Shown: piece after piece, positions 24,467 through 33,214 of the stretch | How the letters are laid out: every line of letters starts with the position of its first letter | Position numbering within the stretch: the first letter of the stretch is position 1 | Origin: Micromussa lordhowensis | Taxonomy: Eukaryota > Cnidaria > Anthozoa > Scleractinia > Lobophylliidae | Direction of reading: 5' to 3' | Assembly: GCA_964020085.1 (NCBI GenBank) | Contig: OZ026596.1 | Span: 43,383,568 to 43,447,567 of the forward strand | DNA: 64,000 nt | The notes under the pieces: generated by a model | Told to the model about the DNA's origin: nothing | Seen by the model: the letters and a program-made list of their open reading frames with translations, nothing else | Databases searched by the model: none | Made by a program: the position numbers and the translations under genes

Positions 24467-26019
24467 ATTATACAACAGCTCAGCCATTTCAATATCATTT
24501 TCAATGCAGCGCTCATAGCCATAAGGATAGGTCATGAAATCAGAGGGATCGATCACTCTCTTGTTGAACACCAACTGATACTTCTTGGTTTGTGGCACCG
24601 TCTCCAGGACGTAGTCTTTCTTGTGACGCACAATATGGTAAGGTTTGACTACATTGGTTTTGGCTGACCCCAGTCTGCAATGGTTCTTGAATTTCATCCA
24701 GAACATTCTGACGCAGAACTTCATAATTTAGCTGTTTAGACCCTTCGCTGTTGAGGGAGATGCCGCGTACTTTGCACTCTTGTTTACCTTTCTTGGTCAT
24801 ATAACCATAATTCTTCGGACCCCTGGAAGCGAACTCTGCAATGTAATCGCCTTCACCTATTTCATCTTTGAAATCGCCAAGATAGTCACCGAGTGGTGGG
24901 TCTGGCATGTTAGGCTTATGTATGAACACCACACTGTCAGTGTCGAAGTACACCACACGCTCTTTCAACAAGTCGAGGGCTTCGTAGAGGCGAAGACGGG
25001 CCCAACATGTAGTGAAACAAGCCACAAAGATGTTCAGATTGGGCGAGATAGGATCGTCTTCTTTCTCGTGTCGGTAGTGGATCTCCACGCGCTCTTTTGT
25101 TAACACACTCACGTACCGGATATCATATCGATCACTTTCGTGAAAGGCTGCAAACTTCTGAGGATCGTAAAATTCTTGGACCTGCGTCTTGTTTGTTCTC
25201 TGACCAAATTTACCCCACATCGAGTTGAGCATCATTTTGGCTAGGGTACGTAGCTCGGGATTCTTTTTTATTTTGGCACGGTCAAGCTTGATACCCTCTT
25301 TGGCTTCGTAGGCCGTCAAATGTCGCTTTTGCTTGATAGGATCGTTTCCGACATGGCTTGGCCAACCCCTGGCCTCTTCCTTGATTTTCAGCCAGGTGTT
25401 TACGTACGGCTCAAACAACCCTTTTTTGGTCTGCGTAAAATGCCACACTTCATGGATTTTTAGGATCACGTAACCCTTCTCCACGGCCTTCTCCAATTCT
25501 GGTGTACACCACGTGCTTGTTAACTGACGTTGTTGAGTAGTGTGACTGCAAATATGGCTTCGCTCAAGCATGGGTTTCTCAATCTCTTCTTCTACACAGG
25601 TAGCACACAGAGGGAAGGTCAATTTCAAAGTCTTCGTTCGAGTTCAGTTTAGATGCCAGAGCCTGTAGATAGGTACGAAGGCGTTCGCTATCCTCTTGAA
25701 ACTCCCTCACGGTGAACGTTGCGGATTGAAAAGCATGAGAAAAATGATCCGATTGCATTGTGAAGTGTACGGCATGGTGAGGTTGGATGTTGGAGGTATG
25801 TTGGATTTGTGTCTCAATGGCACGTCTTAGGGCTGAAGTCAACTCATCACCCAAATCATCATCGGGGTTGGGTTCTCTCTGTTGATTGACAACGGCACGA
25901 AAACGCTGTTTCTCTATGACATGTCTCCAATGTCTTGGAGGGCTTGTGAGGGTGAAATTGAACTCAAAGAGGGGGTCATCCTCTTCGCGTTGTGGAGGAT
26001 CTGGTGCACCTCTCTTCAT
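24461..26019 (-). pseudogene. Protein-primed DNA polymerase B, internally deleted
   Basis: The start is ATG at 26019. The first about 135 residues resemble the Polinton PolB N-terminal region (HFTMQSDHFSHAF, LNSNEDFE). At about 25618-25625 this joins, out of frame, the palm region (PLCATCVEEE ... STWCTPELEKAVEKGY). Motif B (MMLNSMWGKFGQR) and motif C (YFDTDSVVF) are present. The exonuclease domain and motif A, several hundred residues in complete relatives, are missing. A second frameshift near 24660-24670 precedes the C-terminus (PYGYERCIENDIEMAELL), whose stop lies in the inverted repeat. The gene diverges from the integrase remnant. It cannot make an active polymerase, so replication would need another copy's enzyme. 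Confidence 0.9.
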
Positions 26020-26097
26020 GGCAACTCCTGAAAAATGGAGAGGGGTTTTAGTTAGTGGGTTTGAAAAAGATGTTACTAACCAATCAAAAACAAGACA

Positions 26098-26568
26098 ATG
26101 TTGCCAGCTGTAGTGACAGGGTATAACGCTTCGCCGCACTCCAGCATCGTAGTGGCTCCTGACAATGTCACGCTATCAAACAGCGCCAAGGTGTGGGAGA
26201 CCTCATATGGTAAGAGATTGAAACGGGCACAACCCGTGGTCTTCAAGGTGGGGGACAGAGTGAGACTCAATAAGAAATTCCGCGTTTTCAAGAAGAGTTA
26301 CCTGCCTGGATGGACGGAAGAAGTGTTTATAGTATCCAGAGTCGTCCCTGGAAGTGTGGTCACTTACAGAATCAAAGAGATGGATGACACACCTTTGGAA
26401 GGAACCTTTTATTCTCAAGACTTACAGAAAGTCACTGTATCGGATGACGATTTGTATCGAGTGGAAAAAGTGTTGAAACGAAAAGGAAATAAGTTACTTG
26501 TACGTTGGAAAGGTTGGCCAGATAAATACGACAGTTGGATCGACAAGAAGGACGTGAAAAAGCTTTGA
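26098..26568 (+). pseudogene. Integrase C-terminal domain plus chromodomain (catalytic core missing)
   Basis: 156 codons from ATG 26098. It opens inside the last helix of the integrase region (VVTGYNASPHSSI) and continues with the SH3-like C-terminal domain (FKVGDRVRLNKKF ... YLPGWTEEVFIV). It ends with a chromodomain (YRVEKVLKRKGNKLLVRWKG then WPDKYDSWI). Complete Polinton integrases carry an N-terminal zinc domain and a D-D-E core before this, which are absent. Only 78 bp separate it from the divergent polymerase start, so the deletion removed the core. An ATG lies exactly at the truncated start, so a small chromodomain protein could still be translated, though nothing shows that it is. Confidence 0.85.
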
Positions 26569-26570
26569 GA

Positions 26571-27582
26571 ATGACTGAAGAGTTTTACATCACCTTGCCT
26601 AGTCACAGCAATCGAACAGAGTTTCCGCAGAACCAAAGCAATCATTTCAAGATTCGATTACCCCACCCCATCAGGTTGCAAGGATCGAGTTGGAAAGTGG
26701 GATTAATTAGCATCACGTTACCAGATGTGAAAGTTCATCTCCCCAAGTTAGTCCACGGTAACGAAATCCTGTTTACCATGGATTGGATCATGAAATACCC
26801 TTCCGGGGGGGTGAAGTTTGGTAGAGCTCACTACGATCCGAACGATCTCCGCGCCGTGGTAGAGTACATTGATGGGATTGGTTTCATGAAAAGTATGGTG
26901 ACATTTTTCGAGCAGCGGCGCATCTTGAATTACGGAGGACCCCACCTTGGTAGCAGCTATACAGCATCCGATGGAAAGAGAATGTATGTGAAATTTCGTT
27001 GGGATGGAGACGATCTCTTGACTGATAACAAAGCTACACATGTACGTTCCAATTACTCACCCGCATTGAAGATCAATAAGATGTTAGCCTTAAAGATGGG
27101 ATGGTTGAAGGAGAGAAGCCCTAGAAATTATGACTTGGGGCCCAATTTACGTCACGAGTTTTTTTACTGACACGGTTCCCAATTTAGAAACGATGACGCA
27201 CGATCTGAAAAACGACAGGGATGAGCCTTTGTTTTGGCAGCTAGGAGAGGACCTTTTTCATCTGAGTGTGACCTGCGATTGGCGCTTTACGAATCTCAAC
27301 AAAGCCTTTCAAAACGTGGTGGGTTCGACATCACGTTCCCTGTTTGTCTATTCCGACGTGGGAGGAAGTTCAGTGGTTGGAAATCAAGTCACGGATCTAT
27401 TGCGAGAGGTCAATTATCGACGGACAGGGGATGGAAGTCATTATTTTGAACCGCTCCACATTCAATATATTCCGTTGCGCAAGGACCTTGTGGACATTAT
27501 TGAGACGTCGGAGACCACAGGGGAGCTGCCTCAATTTGGCAAGGGAAACACGATTCTCACCCTTCACTTCAAACGAGCATGA
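26571..27582 (+). pseudogene. Putative Polinton minor capsid or conserved structural protein, one frameshift
   Basis: The start is ATG 26571, two bases after the integrase stop. The N-terminus (EEFYITLPSHSNR ... HFKIRLPHPIRLQGSSWKVG) and C-terminus (SLFVYSDVGG ... LHIQYIPLRKD ... NTILTLHF) match a conserved protein found beside the capsid genes of many Polintons. I take it to be the penton-like minor capsid protein, but that function is inference. A frameshift lies in a run of seven T at 27159-27165, dividing it into about 200 and 135 residues. A homopolymer position means an assembly error is possible. The stop overlaps the next start as ATGA. Confidence 0.6.
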
Positions 27583-27827
27583 AAGGTGGAAGTTTAACAC
27601 GATTCAAACCTGACCCACAAGACGGAGGTGGCTTTGTCCAAGAACTGCTGAAAGCGAGTGTTAAGGGAGGTCTGAAAGGATTAAAAAGCGGTCGCGGTGT
27701 TCGAGATCGCATTCGAAAGGCAAAAGAGGGTGTAACACGGAGTGCTAAGCGAGCTGTGAAACGTAAAGCTTACGAAGTCTTAGATAGAAACATCAAACGA
27801 AAATTCAACGACATCTTCGACGACTAA
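27579..27827 (+). CDS. Small basic core-like protein with Gly-Gly sites
   Basis: 82 residues, with its ATG overlapping the preceding TGA. Rich in Lys and Arg, with Gly-Gly pairs at MKGGS, QDGGGF and VKGGLK, and an acidic end (NDIFDD). Adenovirus-type proteases cut after Gly-Gly or Gly-X-Gly sites, and adenoviral core proteins are small, basic and processed this way. A virion core role is therefore inferred. No homologue is recognised by sequence. The stop TAA overlaps the next ATG (TAATG). Confidence 0.6.
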   Translation: MKGGSLTRFKPDPQDGGGFVQELLKASVKGGLKGLKSGRGVRDRIRKAKEGVTRSAKRAVKRKAYEVLDRNIKRKFNDIFDD

Positions 27828-28111
27828 TGAATCCCATCTACTCCAGAAGCTCACGACTCGTCAAATCTAGAAAAGGACTGTCAATGTCATGCTTTGAAGG
27901 GTGCTCAAAAGCCTCGAAACGTCGCCGAAAGGTACAGAAAGGCGGATGGATTGGTCCTGGAGTCAGTAAACCTGTTGGCTACGATTGGGATCACATCTTA
28001 GCTAGAAGACAAAGGAGAAGAAGAAGAAGAAGAAGAAGAAGAAGAAGAAGAAGAAGAAGAAGAAGAAGAAGAAGAAGAAGAAGAAGAAGAAGAAGAAGAA
28101 GAAGAAGATGA
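27827..28111 (+). CDS. Small protein ending in 32 consecutive arginines
   Basis: 94 residues. Residues 1-62 include a Lys/Arg cluster (SKRRRKVQKGGWIGPG) with a Gly-Gly site. Residues 63-94 are 32 arginines, encoded by one AGG and 31 AGA codons at 28013-28108. The tract is a triplet microsatellite, and its frame gives only Arg until the final TGA, which overlaps the capsid ATG. Family and function are not recognised. A DNA-condensing tail, like protamine or adenoviral core proteins, is plausible from composition and location. The alternative is a replication-slippage expansion of a shorter basic tail. Confidence 0.6.
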   Translation: MNPIYSRSSRLVKSRKGLSMSCFEGCSKASKRRRKVQKGGWIGPGVSKPVGYDWDHILARRQRRRRRRRRRRRRRRRRRRRRRRRRRRRRRRRR

Positions 28112-29512
28112 CCGATACCTTGATAGACGGTGGGCTATTACATCCGGGTTCAAATTCAGTTATGAATCCTCAACTGAATCTCTTCACGGTACCACCCACT
28201 GATCTTAGCATGTCGAGTTATCGCATTGTACCCATTCAGACCTATACGACAGGCATCAACCCCGTGGAATTCCAAGTGGATCCTCAAGAAGATTACGTGG
28301 ACCTCAGTCGAAGTTTCTTTGAGGTTGAGTTAGCGCTAAAACTGGCCAATGGCGATAATGTGGTGGAAGCCACGAGACTCTGGCCCACAAACAATTTGGC
28401 CCACATTCTGTTCAAACAGATTAGTGTGCGACTCAATGATACCTTGATTAGCCCTCAAACTGATAACTATCATTATAAAGCATACCTGGAAACATTGCTC
28501 AACTACAACAGAGATGATGGAAAAACCGTGCTAAAACCTCAAGGTTGGTACAATGCAGTGGACTCTCCAATGCAAATGACTGTGAACAACACAAACACGG
28601 AAGGAGATGGACACGAAGCTTTCCAAGCATTGTCCTCTAACCAACAAGCTTTTAGTGAAACTCATGAAAGCAGAACAACGCAATTACACGGATGGAAAGC
28701 GACACGTGCTATGGTTCACACCCCACATTGAAGTGTTCCACTTGAACAAATTATTGGTACCAGGTGTGCAGATTGGAATCCAAATGTATTTCAATTCTCC
28801 CAATTTGTTCTTGAATGGTGTGAATGTAGCTGGAAGACTGACACATGAAAATGTCAAAGTGCGAATGTACCTGTGTCAAGTAAGGCTCAACCCCAGCGTC
28901 TACCGAAAGCTGATGACGAAAATGAACGTCAACAGAACCATGGTGGCTTACCCGACCGTGAGAAGTGAAATTAGGACCTTCAACATGCAAGGGAACCAGC
29001 AAAGATACGAGTGCAACAATTTATCTCAAGGCCGAATTCCTAAAAGAGTCATCGTGGGGCTTGTGCATTCAGATGCCTTCAATGGTAATGTGGCGCGTGA
29101 CCCATTCTGTTTTCAAAAGTTTGGTGTGAGTAACATCAGGCAACTGGTCAGAGGAGAAGAGTATCCTTACAAGACCCTGGAACTAGTGCACAACGACAGT
29201 ACTCAAGATTTGAGAGGTTACTATCGGTTCTTACAAGCCACAGGATGTTTGTGCAAGCATCAAGGAAACATGGTGAGAAGTCAAGACTGGGGTCAAGGCA
29301 AGAATTGCACACTGTTTGTATTTGACAATGCAGCCAACGGTTGTTTGGACAGTCCAGTGCTGAATCCCAAACAGTCAGGAGAGTTACAGATTGTGCTGAA
29401 CTTCGGTGCACCACCAGGTAACAACATCACTGTCATCCTGTACGGAGAGTTTGAGAACCTCTTGGAAATAGACAGGAACAAAGCCGTGTTGTACGACATT
29501 TACCAACGCTAA
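28108..29512 (+). pseudogene. Major capsid protein (double jelly-roll), one frameshift
   Basis: The start is ATG 28108, inside the ATGA overlap. About 467 residues would be normal for a Polinton/adintovirus hexon-like protein. N-terminal blocks (NLFTVPPTDLSMSSYRIVPI, EDYVDLSRSFFEVEL, LFKQISVRLNDTLI, YKAYLETLLNY) and C-terminal blocks (RIPKRVIVGLVHSDAFNG, VILYGEFENLLEID) fit this family. The frame changes once, between about 28620 and 28665, just before the block KLMKAEQRNY. The first frame runs on to a stop at 28731 with unrelated residues. All other sequence is clean, so the damage is recent or an assembly error. The stop overlaps the protease start (TAATG). Confidence 0.85.
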
Positions 29513-30075
29513 TGGAGAAAGTACCTCTGAATAACGTGCAACTGGATCATTTGGCGACAGCAGATGCCATCTTGAAACCCTACTTTTACGGCACGTTGGC
29601 TTGCGATCGATTACCAAGTCGACCAATCAAGAAAGAACCTCGTGGGTACATTGTGAACACAGATCCGCACTATAGAGGGGGCCGACACTGGCTGGCACTT
29701 TGGACCCATAGTGGAAATGTATGCGAGGTAATGGACAGCTACGCCCTACCATTGGAGTCTTACGAGACAACAGAGCCCCTGCAAGACTGGTTAAAAAGCC
29801 AATGGAAATATGTCATTTACAACGGACGGAATCTGCAATCGATTTACAGTAAAAGTTGTGGCGATTACGCCTTCTTCTATTTAAAGGACAGAGCGAGAGG
29901 TCAAAGCATGAACGAGTTCTTGAGACGTTTCTCGAAACATGATTATGTAAACAATGATCACAAAGTAGGCCAGATGTTAAAGAAGTTGATCGAGAAAGAG
30001 TTAGAATGGGGTCAAGTGTGTAAAATGAAACATAACCAAGAAACTTCTCGTTGCGGTGTAAGGCATTTAGTGTAA
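29512..30075 (+). CDS. Adenain-like cysteine protease (virion maturation)
   Basis: 187 residues, within the family's usual 180-220. The triad is readable: His59 (GGRHWLALW), Asp75 (CEVMDSY) and Cys116 (YSKSCGDYAFFY), with Gln109 seven residues before the Cys as in adenovirus protease. The family cleaves capsid and core precursors at Gly-Gly or Gly-X-Gly sites inside the particle, and such sites occur in several neighbouring small proteins. No break is seen. AATAAA at 30092-30097, 17 bp after the stop, suggests that the transcript starting upstream ends here. The C-terminal 40 residues, rich in Lys and Glu, are not assigned. Confidence 0.9.
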   Translation: MEKVPLNNVQLDHLATADAILKPYFYGTLACDRLPSRPIKKEPRGYIVNTDPHYRGGRHWLALWTHSGNVCEVMDSYALPLESYETTEPLQDWLKSQWKYVIYNGRNLQSIYSKSCGDYAFFYLKDRARGQSMNEFLRRFSKHDYVNNDHKVGQMLKKLIEKELEWGQVCKMKHNQETSRCGVRHLV

Positions 30076-30091
30076 TGATTGCTGGTTTGAC

Positions 30092-30097
30092 AATAAA
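30092..30097 (+). promoter_or_regulatory. Polyadenylation signal after the protease gene
   Basis: AATAAA, followed by a 140-bp gap before the ATPase start. It would end a left transcript covering the putative minor capsid gene through the protease. Confidence 0.5.
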
Positions 30098-30238
30098 ATA
30101 TGGTTCTGTGTAACGATCTTGTAGTACAATGGTTCGTATCCTCTGGAGGTCAGGGATTGAACACCCACAACTCTAATCTTTTTCTTTCCTTGTGGTTTCA
30201 AAAAGCGCATACCCTTGCACCTTTGGTCATTTGGACTC

Positions 30239-30895
30239 ATGGAACGACGCGAGGCTTTTCGATTTCACACCCCTTCCAGTCTATTGGTGGCGGGTCCTTC
30301 AGGGTGTGGCAAGACGGTGTTTACCACCAACCTTTTACTGAACAATCTCGAATTATTTCATAACCCACCCTCCCAAATACATTATTGCTATGGGGTGTGG
30401 CAAGACGGGTTTCAACCCATGAAAGAACGGGGTGTCAAGCTTTACGAAGGCATTCCCGACACAGATCAATTGACAACGTGGTTTCCTAAAGGCGGTTTAC
30501 TCGTGTTGGACGATCTTATGGCTGAAGGAGGGAACGATAAGCGGATGCTAGATCTGTTCACTAAACATTCTCATCATCAAAACTAGACAGTGCTTTACTT
30601 ATGCCAGGACATGTTTCCGCCGGGAAAATATGCCAAAAGTATTTCCAGAAATGCTCACTACATCGTAGCCTTCAAGAATCCAAGAGATCAATTGGGCATG
30701 AGAAATTTACTGCTACAGGCGTTTCCCACTCAATGGCAAGTTTTACAAGACACGTTTCAACGTTTGACAGAACGTCCGTTTGGATACATGGTCTTGGATT
30801 TACATCCTGGCAGTTCAGACGATCAAAGGATTCTCAGCCACCTTTTAAAGGATGAAGGATGTATGCGATGTCACAAATTCATCGAGACACCATGA
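30239..30895 (+). pseudogene. Genome-packaging ATPase (A32/FtsK-HerA type), one nonsense codon
   Basis: The start is ATG 30239. Walker A (GPSGCGKT) spans residues 19-26 and Walker B (LLVLDDLM) has Asp91-Asp92. The arginine-finger and sensor region follows (LYLCQDMFPPGKYAKSISRN), then FGYMVLDLHPG near the end. Polinton packaging ATPases share this order and length (about 220-250 residues). A TAG at codon 116 (30584-30586) interrupts an otherwise clean frame. The upstream product has both Walker motifs but lacks the C-terminal half. The family pumps DNA into the capsid. The stop TGA overlaps the next gene's ATG. Confidence 0.9.
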
Positions 30896-31443
30896 TGAGC
30901 TCTTCCCAAGATTCAATCACTACCGTATCTCTAATGAGCGGATCCAAGAAAAGCGCTCAACTGTTAAACAAAGATTTGCTGTACCGATTGGATGGATTGT
31001 TTGCCTTTTACCACCGTCAGTGGTGGTGTCATCGCCAGATGTTTTACCGCTTTAAGTGGTGCCATGGTTGTTTGAACGCTTTGGCTTTGATCATCGTAGC
31101 AGCAGGCATCGTCGTAGGATCTGTCTTGGAAAACAGTCTCCTGATTTCCTGTTTAACCGCCGCTGGAACTGTAATTAAAGGCTGGAACGATTTCAAAAAG
31201 TTTTCATTCAAAATCGACATGTGTCGCTTTGCCTACACCACTTATGACAAGACATTGATCGAATTGAGAACCTACGTGCGAGGGCTTCCGATGGAGGAGT
31301 TTGAAGGATTTTTGATCAAGATGCAAACCTTGGATGACACAATCACTGACTTTACACTCCCGGTGTCTGAAAAATGCGTTCAAGAATACGAACAACGATT
31401 TCACTACGATCACGTCGATAAAAGCGGGAGCACTTTCGTATGA
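30892..31443 (+). CDS. Two-pass membrane protein, unknown function
   Basis: 183 residues. ATG at 30892 overlaps the ATPase stop (ATGA), which decides the start. Two hydrophobic segments lie at about residues 61-79 (LNALALIIVAAGIVVGSVL) and 82-96, separated by a very short turn. An aromatic/basic stretch precedes them (FAFYHRQWWCHRQMFYRF) and a polar helical C-terminal half of about 85 residues follows. The layout resembles SLATT-type pore-forming proteins, but this is a topology resemblance only. A virion membrane or lysis role is possible. I do not recognise the family. Confidence 0.65.
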   Translation: MMSSSQDSITTVSLMSGSKKSAQLLNKDLLYRLDGLFAFYHRQWWCHRQMFYRFKWCHGCLNALALIIVAAGIVVGSVLENSLLISCLTAAGTVIKGWNDFKKFSFKIDMCRFAYTTYDKTLIELRTYVRGLPMEEFEGFLIKMQTLDDTITDFTLPVSEKCVQEYEQRFHYDHVDKSGSTFV

Positions 31444-31458
31444 GTGGTATTATGTGCC

Positions 31459-31656
31459 ATGAAGAGCAAGCGAACAGTTCGTAGAAAACCAAGGAGACGT
31501 AGGAAGACACAAAAAGGGGGGTTGTTTCCATTGGCAGCTCTCATTCCAGCTTTAGTCGCAGCTGGGAAGGCAGGGGCGCTAGGTGGAATCTCTGGTGCAG
31601 CGGGTTACGGTGTGAAAAAGGGTTTGCAAGCTGCTTCGCAAAAACGTCGAAGATGA
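31459..31656 (+). CDS. Small basic protein with a hydrophobic Gly/Ala core (adenoviral pX/pVI-like layout)
   Basis: 65 residues. A strongly basic N-terminus (KRTVRRKPRRRRKTQKGG) is followed by a Gly/Ala/Leu stretch (FPLAALIPALVAAGKAGAL), then a basic end (SQKRRR). The junction TQKGG-L fits a Gly-Gly protease site that would separate the basic part from the membrane-active part. Adenoviral pX has a similar design. The match is by composition and context, not by alignment. The stop overlaps the next ATG (ATGA). Confidence 0.6.
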   Translation: MKSKRTVRRKPRRRRKTQKGGLFPLAALIPALVAAGKAGALGGISGAAGYGVKKGLQAASQKRRR

Positions 31657-31874
31657 AAAATAAACCAAAGACCAAGAAAAGACGTAGACAGCGAGGTGGT
31701 GCACGAACTCGACGTAAGCATGATAAGAGACAACGCGGCGGTGCACTATTGACTGTTCTCAAGAACGCGGCAAAGATCGGGTACAGGCTCGGAAAGGACA
31801 AGAGGTATAAGAGAATGGGTGCAAAGAGTGTCACAGGCAGTTACAACAGACGTCCTGCACCGTGGGAAGTATGA
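31653..31874 (+). CDS. Small very basic protein with two QRGGA sites
   Basis: 73 residues, about 40 percent Lys plus Arg. QRGGA occurs twice (residues about 13-17 and 27-31), each a good candidate for the adenain-like protease. The remaining part is short, with an Ala/Leu helix (LLTVLKNAAKIGY). A DNA-condensing core role in the particle is likely from composition and neighbours. The ATG overlaps the preceding TGA and the stop overlaps the next start, both as ATGA. Confidence 0.6.
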   Translation: MKNKPKTKKRRRQRGGARTRRKHDKRQRGGALLTVLKNAAKIGYRLGKDKRYKRMGAKSVTGSYNRRPAPWEV

Positions 31875-32191
31875 TTCGGTTACGCAGACAACGCCCTTTC
31901 TTGGAGGCCATTCTAAAAGAGGCCAATCAAAACAGGAGACAGGAGATGTTAGAACATGCTAATGCAGATCAAATCAATGCCGTGAGCGAAATGGTTCTCA
32001 ACCTACTACGAAACAGAATTCCCGTCCACCCGATCACCATGGCTAGACTGCATCGCTATAAGACAACACTGCGCGAGGTGGGGAAACGTAGAAACTCGGT
32101 CAAGAGGCGAAGAGAACATCTCCAAGAACAAAAAGGTAGCGGATTCTGGAGCGGATTGCAAGACTGTTTCAAAGCATGTTGCGTTCGATGA
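31871..32191 (+). CDS. Conserved small Polinton-type basic protein
   Basis: 106 residues, starting at ATG 31871. Blocks 'FLEAILKEANQNRRQEMLEH' and 'INAVSEMVLNLLRNRIPVHP' form predicted helices. They are followed by Arg/Lys-rich sequence and a C-terminal KGSGFWSGLQDCFKAC with a Gly-X-Gly site. I recall proteins of this pattern near the capsid genes of animal Polintons. The function is unknown. The GSG site would release a short amphipathic C-terminal peptide if cut. ATGA overlap with the next gene. Confidence 0.6.
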   Translation: MIRLRRQRPFLEAILKEANQNRRQEMLEHANADQINAVSEMVLNLLRNRIPVHPITMARLHRYKTTLREVGKRRNSVKRRREHLQEQKGSGFWSGLQDCFKACCVR

Positions 32192-32667
32192 AAGGACGTG
32201 ATGAAAAGGGGTATCCCCTGGAAGGAGTGGACGTAGTACCGGAGCATAAAGGAAAACGGAAACCGTTATACAGTAAAGAAGAAGATTTTCATGCGGGCAA
32301 GATTGAATCCAACCTGTCTAGACTCGTTGAGCTATTGCAACAAGCCAACGAAAGAGTGGAAGAACTCAAAGACAATGTGCAATACTGGAGTCGTAAATAC
32401 CATAGCTTATACCAAGAACACATGGCTTTAAAGTATGGGGACCTTTGCGAAAGGTGTCAGATTATCAAAGACACCACACCACCCGGAGACACTATTACTG
32501 CGTGTACGAATTGCAGTCGAGATAGAGACACAGCAGCCAGTTTGAGGCTTAAACTCGAGAAGAAAGAGAGTGAACTCTGTTACTGGCAAGACTGCTACGA
32601 GACGTTACTCCAACAACATTTCGAGGATGACAGAAGAGGTTATGATGGTGCCCACGAAAGAGTTTGA
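32188..32667 (+). CDS. Coiled-coil protein with two CxxC pairs
   Basis: 159 residues from ATG 32188, preferred over the in-frame ATG at 32176 because it gives the ATGA overlap used along the operon. Heptad-like helices at about 37-75 (LSRLVELLQQANERVEELKD) and 112-145 flank CERC and CTNC, 17 residues apart, which could bind zinc. No family is recognised. It overlaps the next gene by 41 bp in another frame. Confidence 0.55.
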   Translation: MKGRDEKGYPLEGVDVVPEHKGKRKPLYSKEEDFHAGKIESNLSRLVELLQQANERVEELKDNVQYWSRKYHSLYQEHMALKYGDLCERCQIIKDTTPPGDTITACTNCSRDRDTAASLRLKLEKKESELCYWQDCYETLLQQHFEDDRRGYDGAHERV

Positions 32668-33193
32668 CCAACTGGTTCAGTATTACAAAGGAGAAATCAC
32701 CGACAATGCCTTGTTGAACAAAGCGGGACGATTGGCAGCAGCAAGTCACGTGATACTTCGCGATAAATCGATTCCAGATTCGATTGCCATCAAGAAAATT
32801 AAACCTTTAGCTCGTCAGAGAGGTCGTTTAACCAAACGTATCAGACATATTGGTCCTTTGTCGAGCAATGGTGCTGATGTCGGCGAAGAGGACGATGAGG
32901 AAGAAGGAGATTTGGTGAAGGGTCCGCTGGAGACCATGTTTAAACAATTGATTAAGCATTCTTCTCGAGGTACGAAGACACCGAAGATCAAAGAAGAAGC
33001 TACACCGTCTACGTCAGGTGTTAAAAAGAAGTCACCCGCGACTAAAACACCCATTCCACCTGACTCGGAACTGGGAACGCTCCTAAGAAAAGCTGACATT
33101 CTCCTGGGTAAAGACAAACGTAAAGACAAGCGCAGACGTAAAAACGAGGCCGAACGGTTAAAACCTGCTAGTGGGCAAGAGGAAAGAAACTGA
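32627..33193 (+). CDS. Conserved Polinton-type protein with acidic centre and basic tail
   Basis: 188 residues from ATG 32627. The N-terminus (EVMMVPTKEFDQLVQYYKG, then LLNKAGRLAAASHVILRD) has a pattern I know from small proteins of Polintons. An acidic run (GEEDDEEEGD), a Ser/Thr/Pro/Lys linker and a Lys/Arg tail (GKDKRKDKRRRKNEAER) follow. Function unknown; a scaffold or DNA-binding virion component is possible. No Gly-Gly site is obvious. Confidence 0.55.
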   Translation: MTEEVMMVPTKEFDQLVQYYKGEITDNALLNKAGRLAAASHVILRDKSIPDSIAIKKIKPLARQRGRLTKRIRHIGPLSSNGADVGEEDDEEEGDLVKGPLETMFKQLIKHSSRGTKTPKIKEEATPSTSGVKKKSPATKTPIPPDSELGTLLRKADILLGKDKRKDKRRRKNEAERLKPASGQEERN

Positions 33194-33214
33194 GAAGAAA
33201 TCTACAACACGATT

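Noticed and set aside
24213..24667. Plus-strand frames across the left inverted repeat
   Set aside because: They are opposite the polymerase C-terminus and the repeat, with no protein-like pattern.
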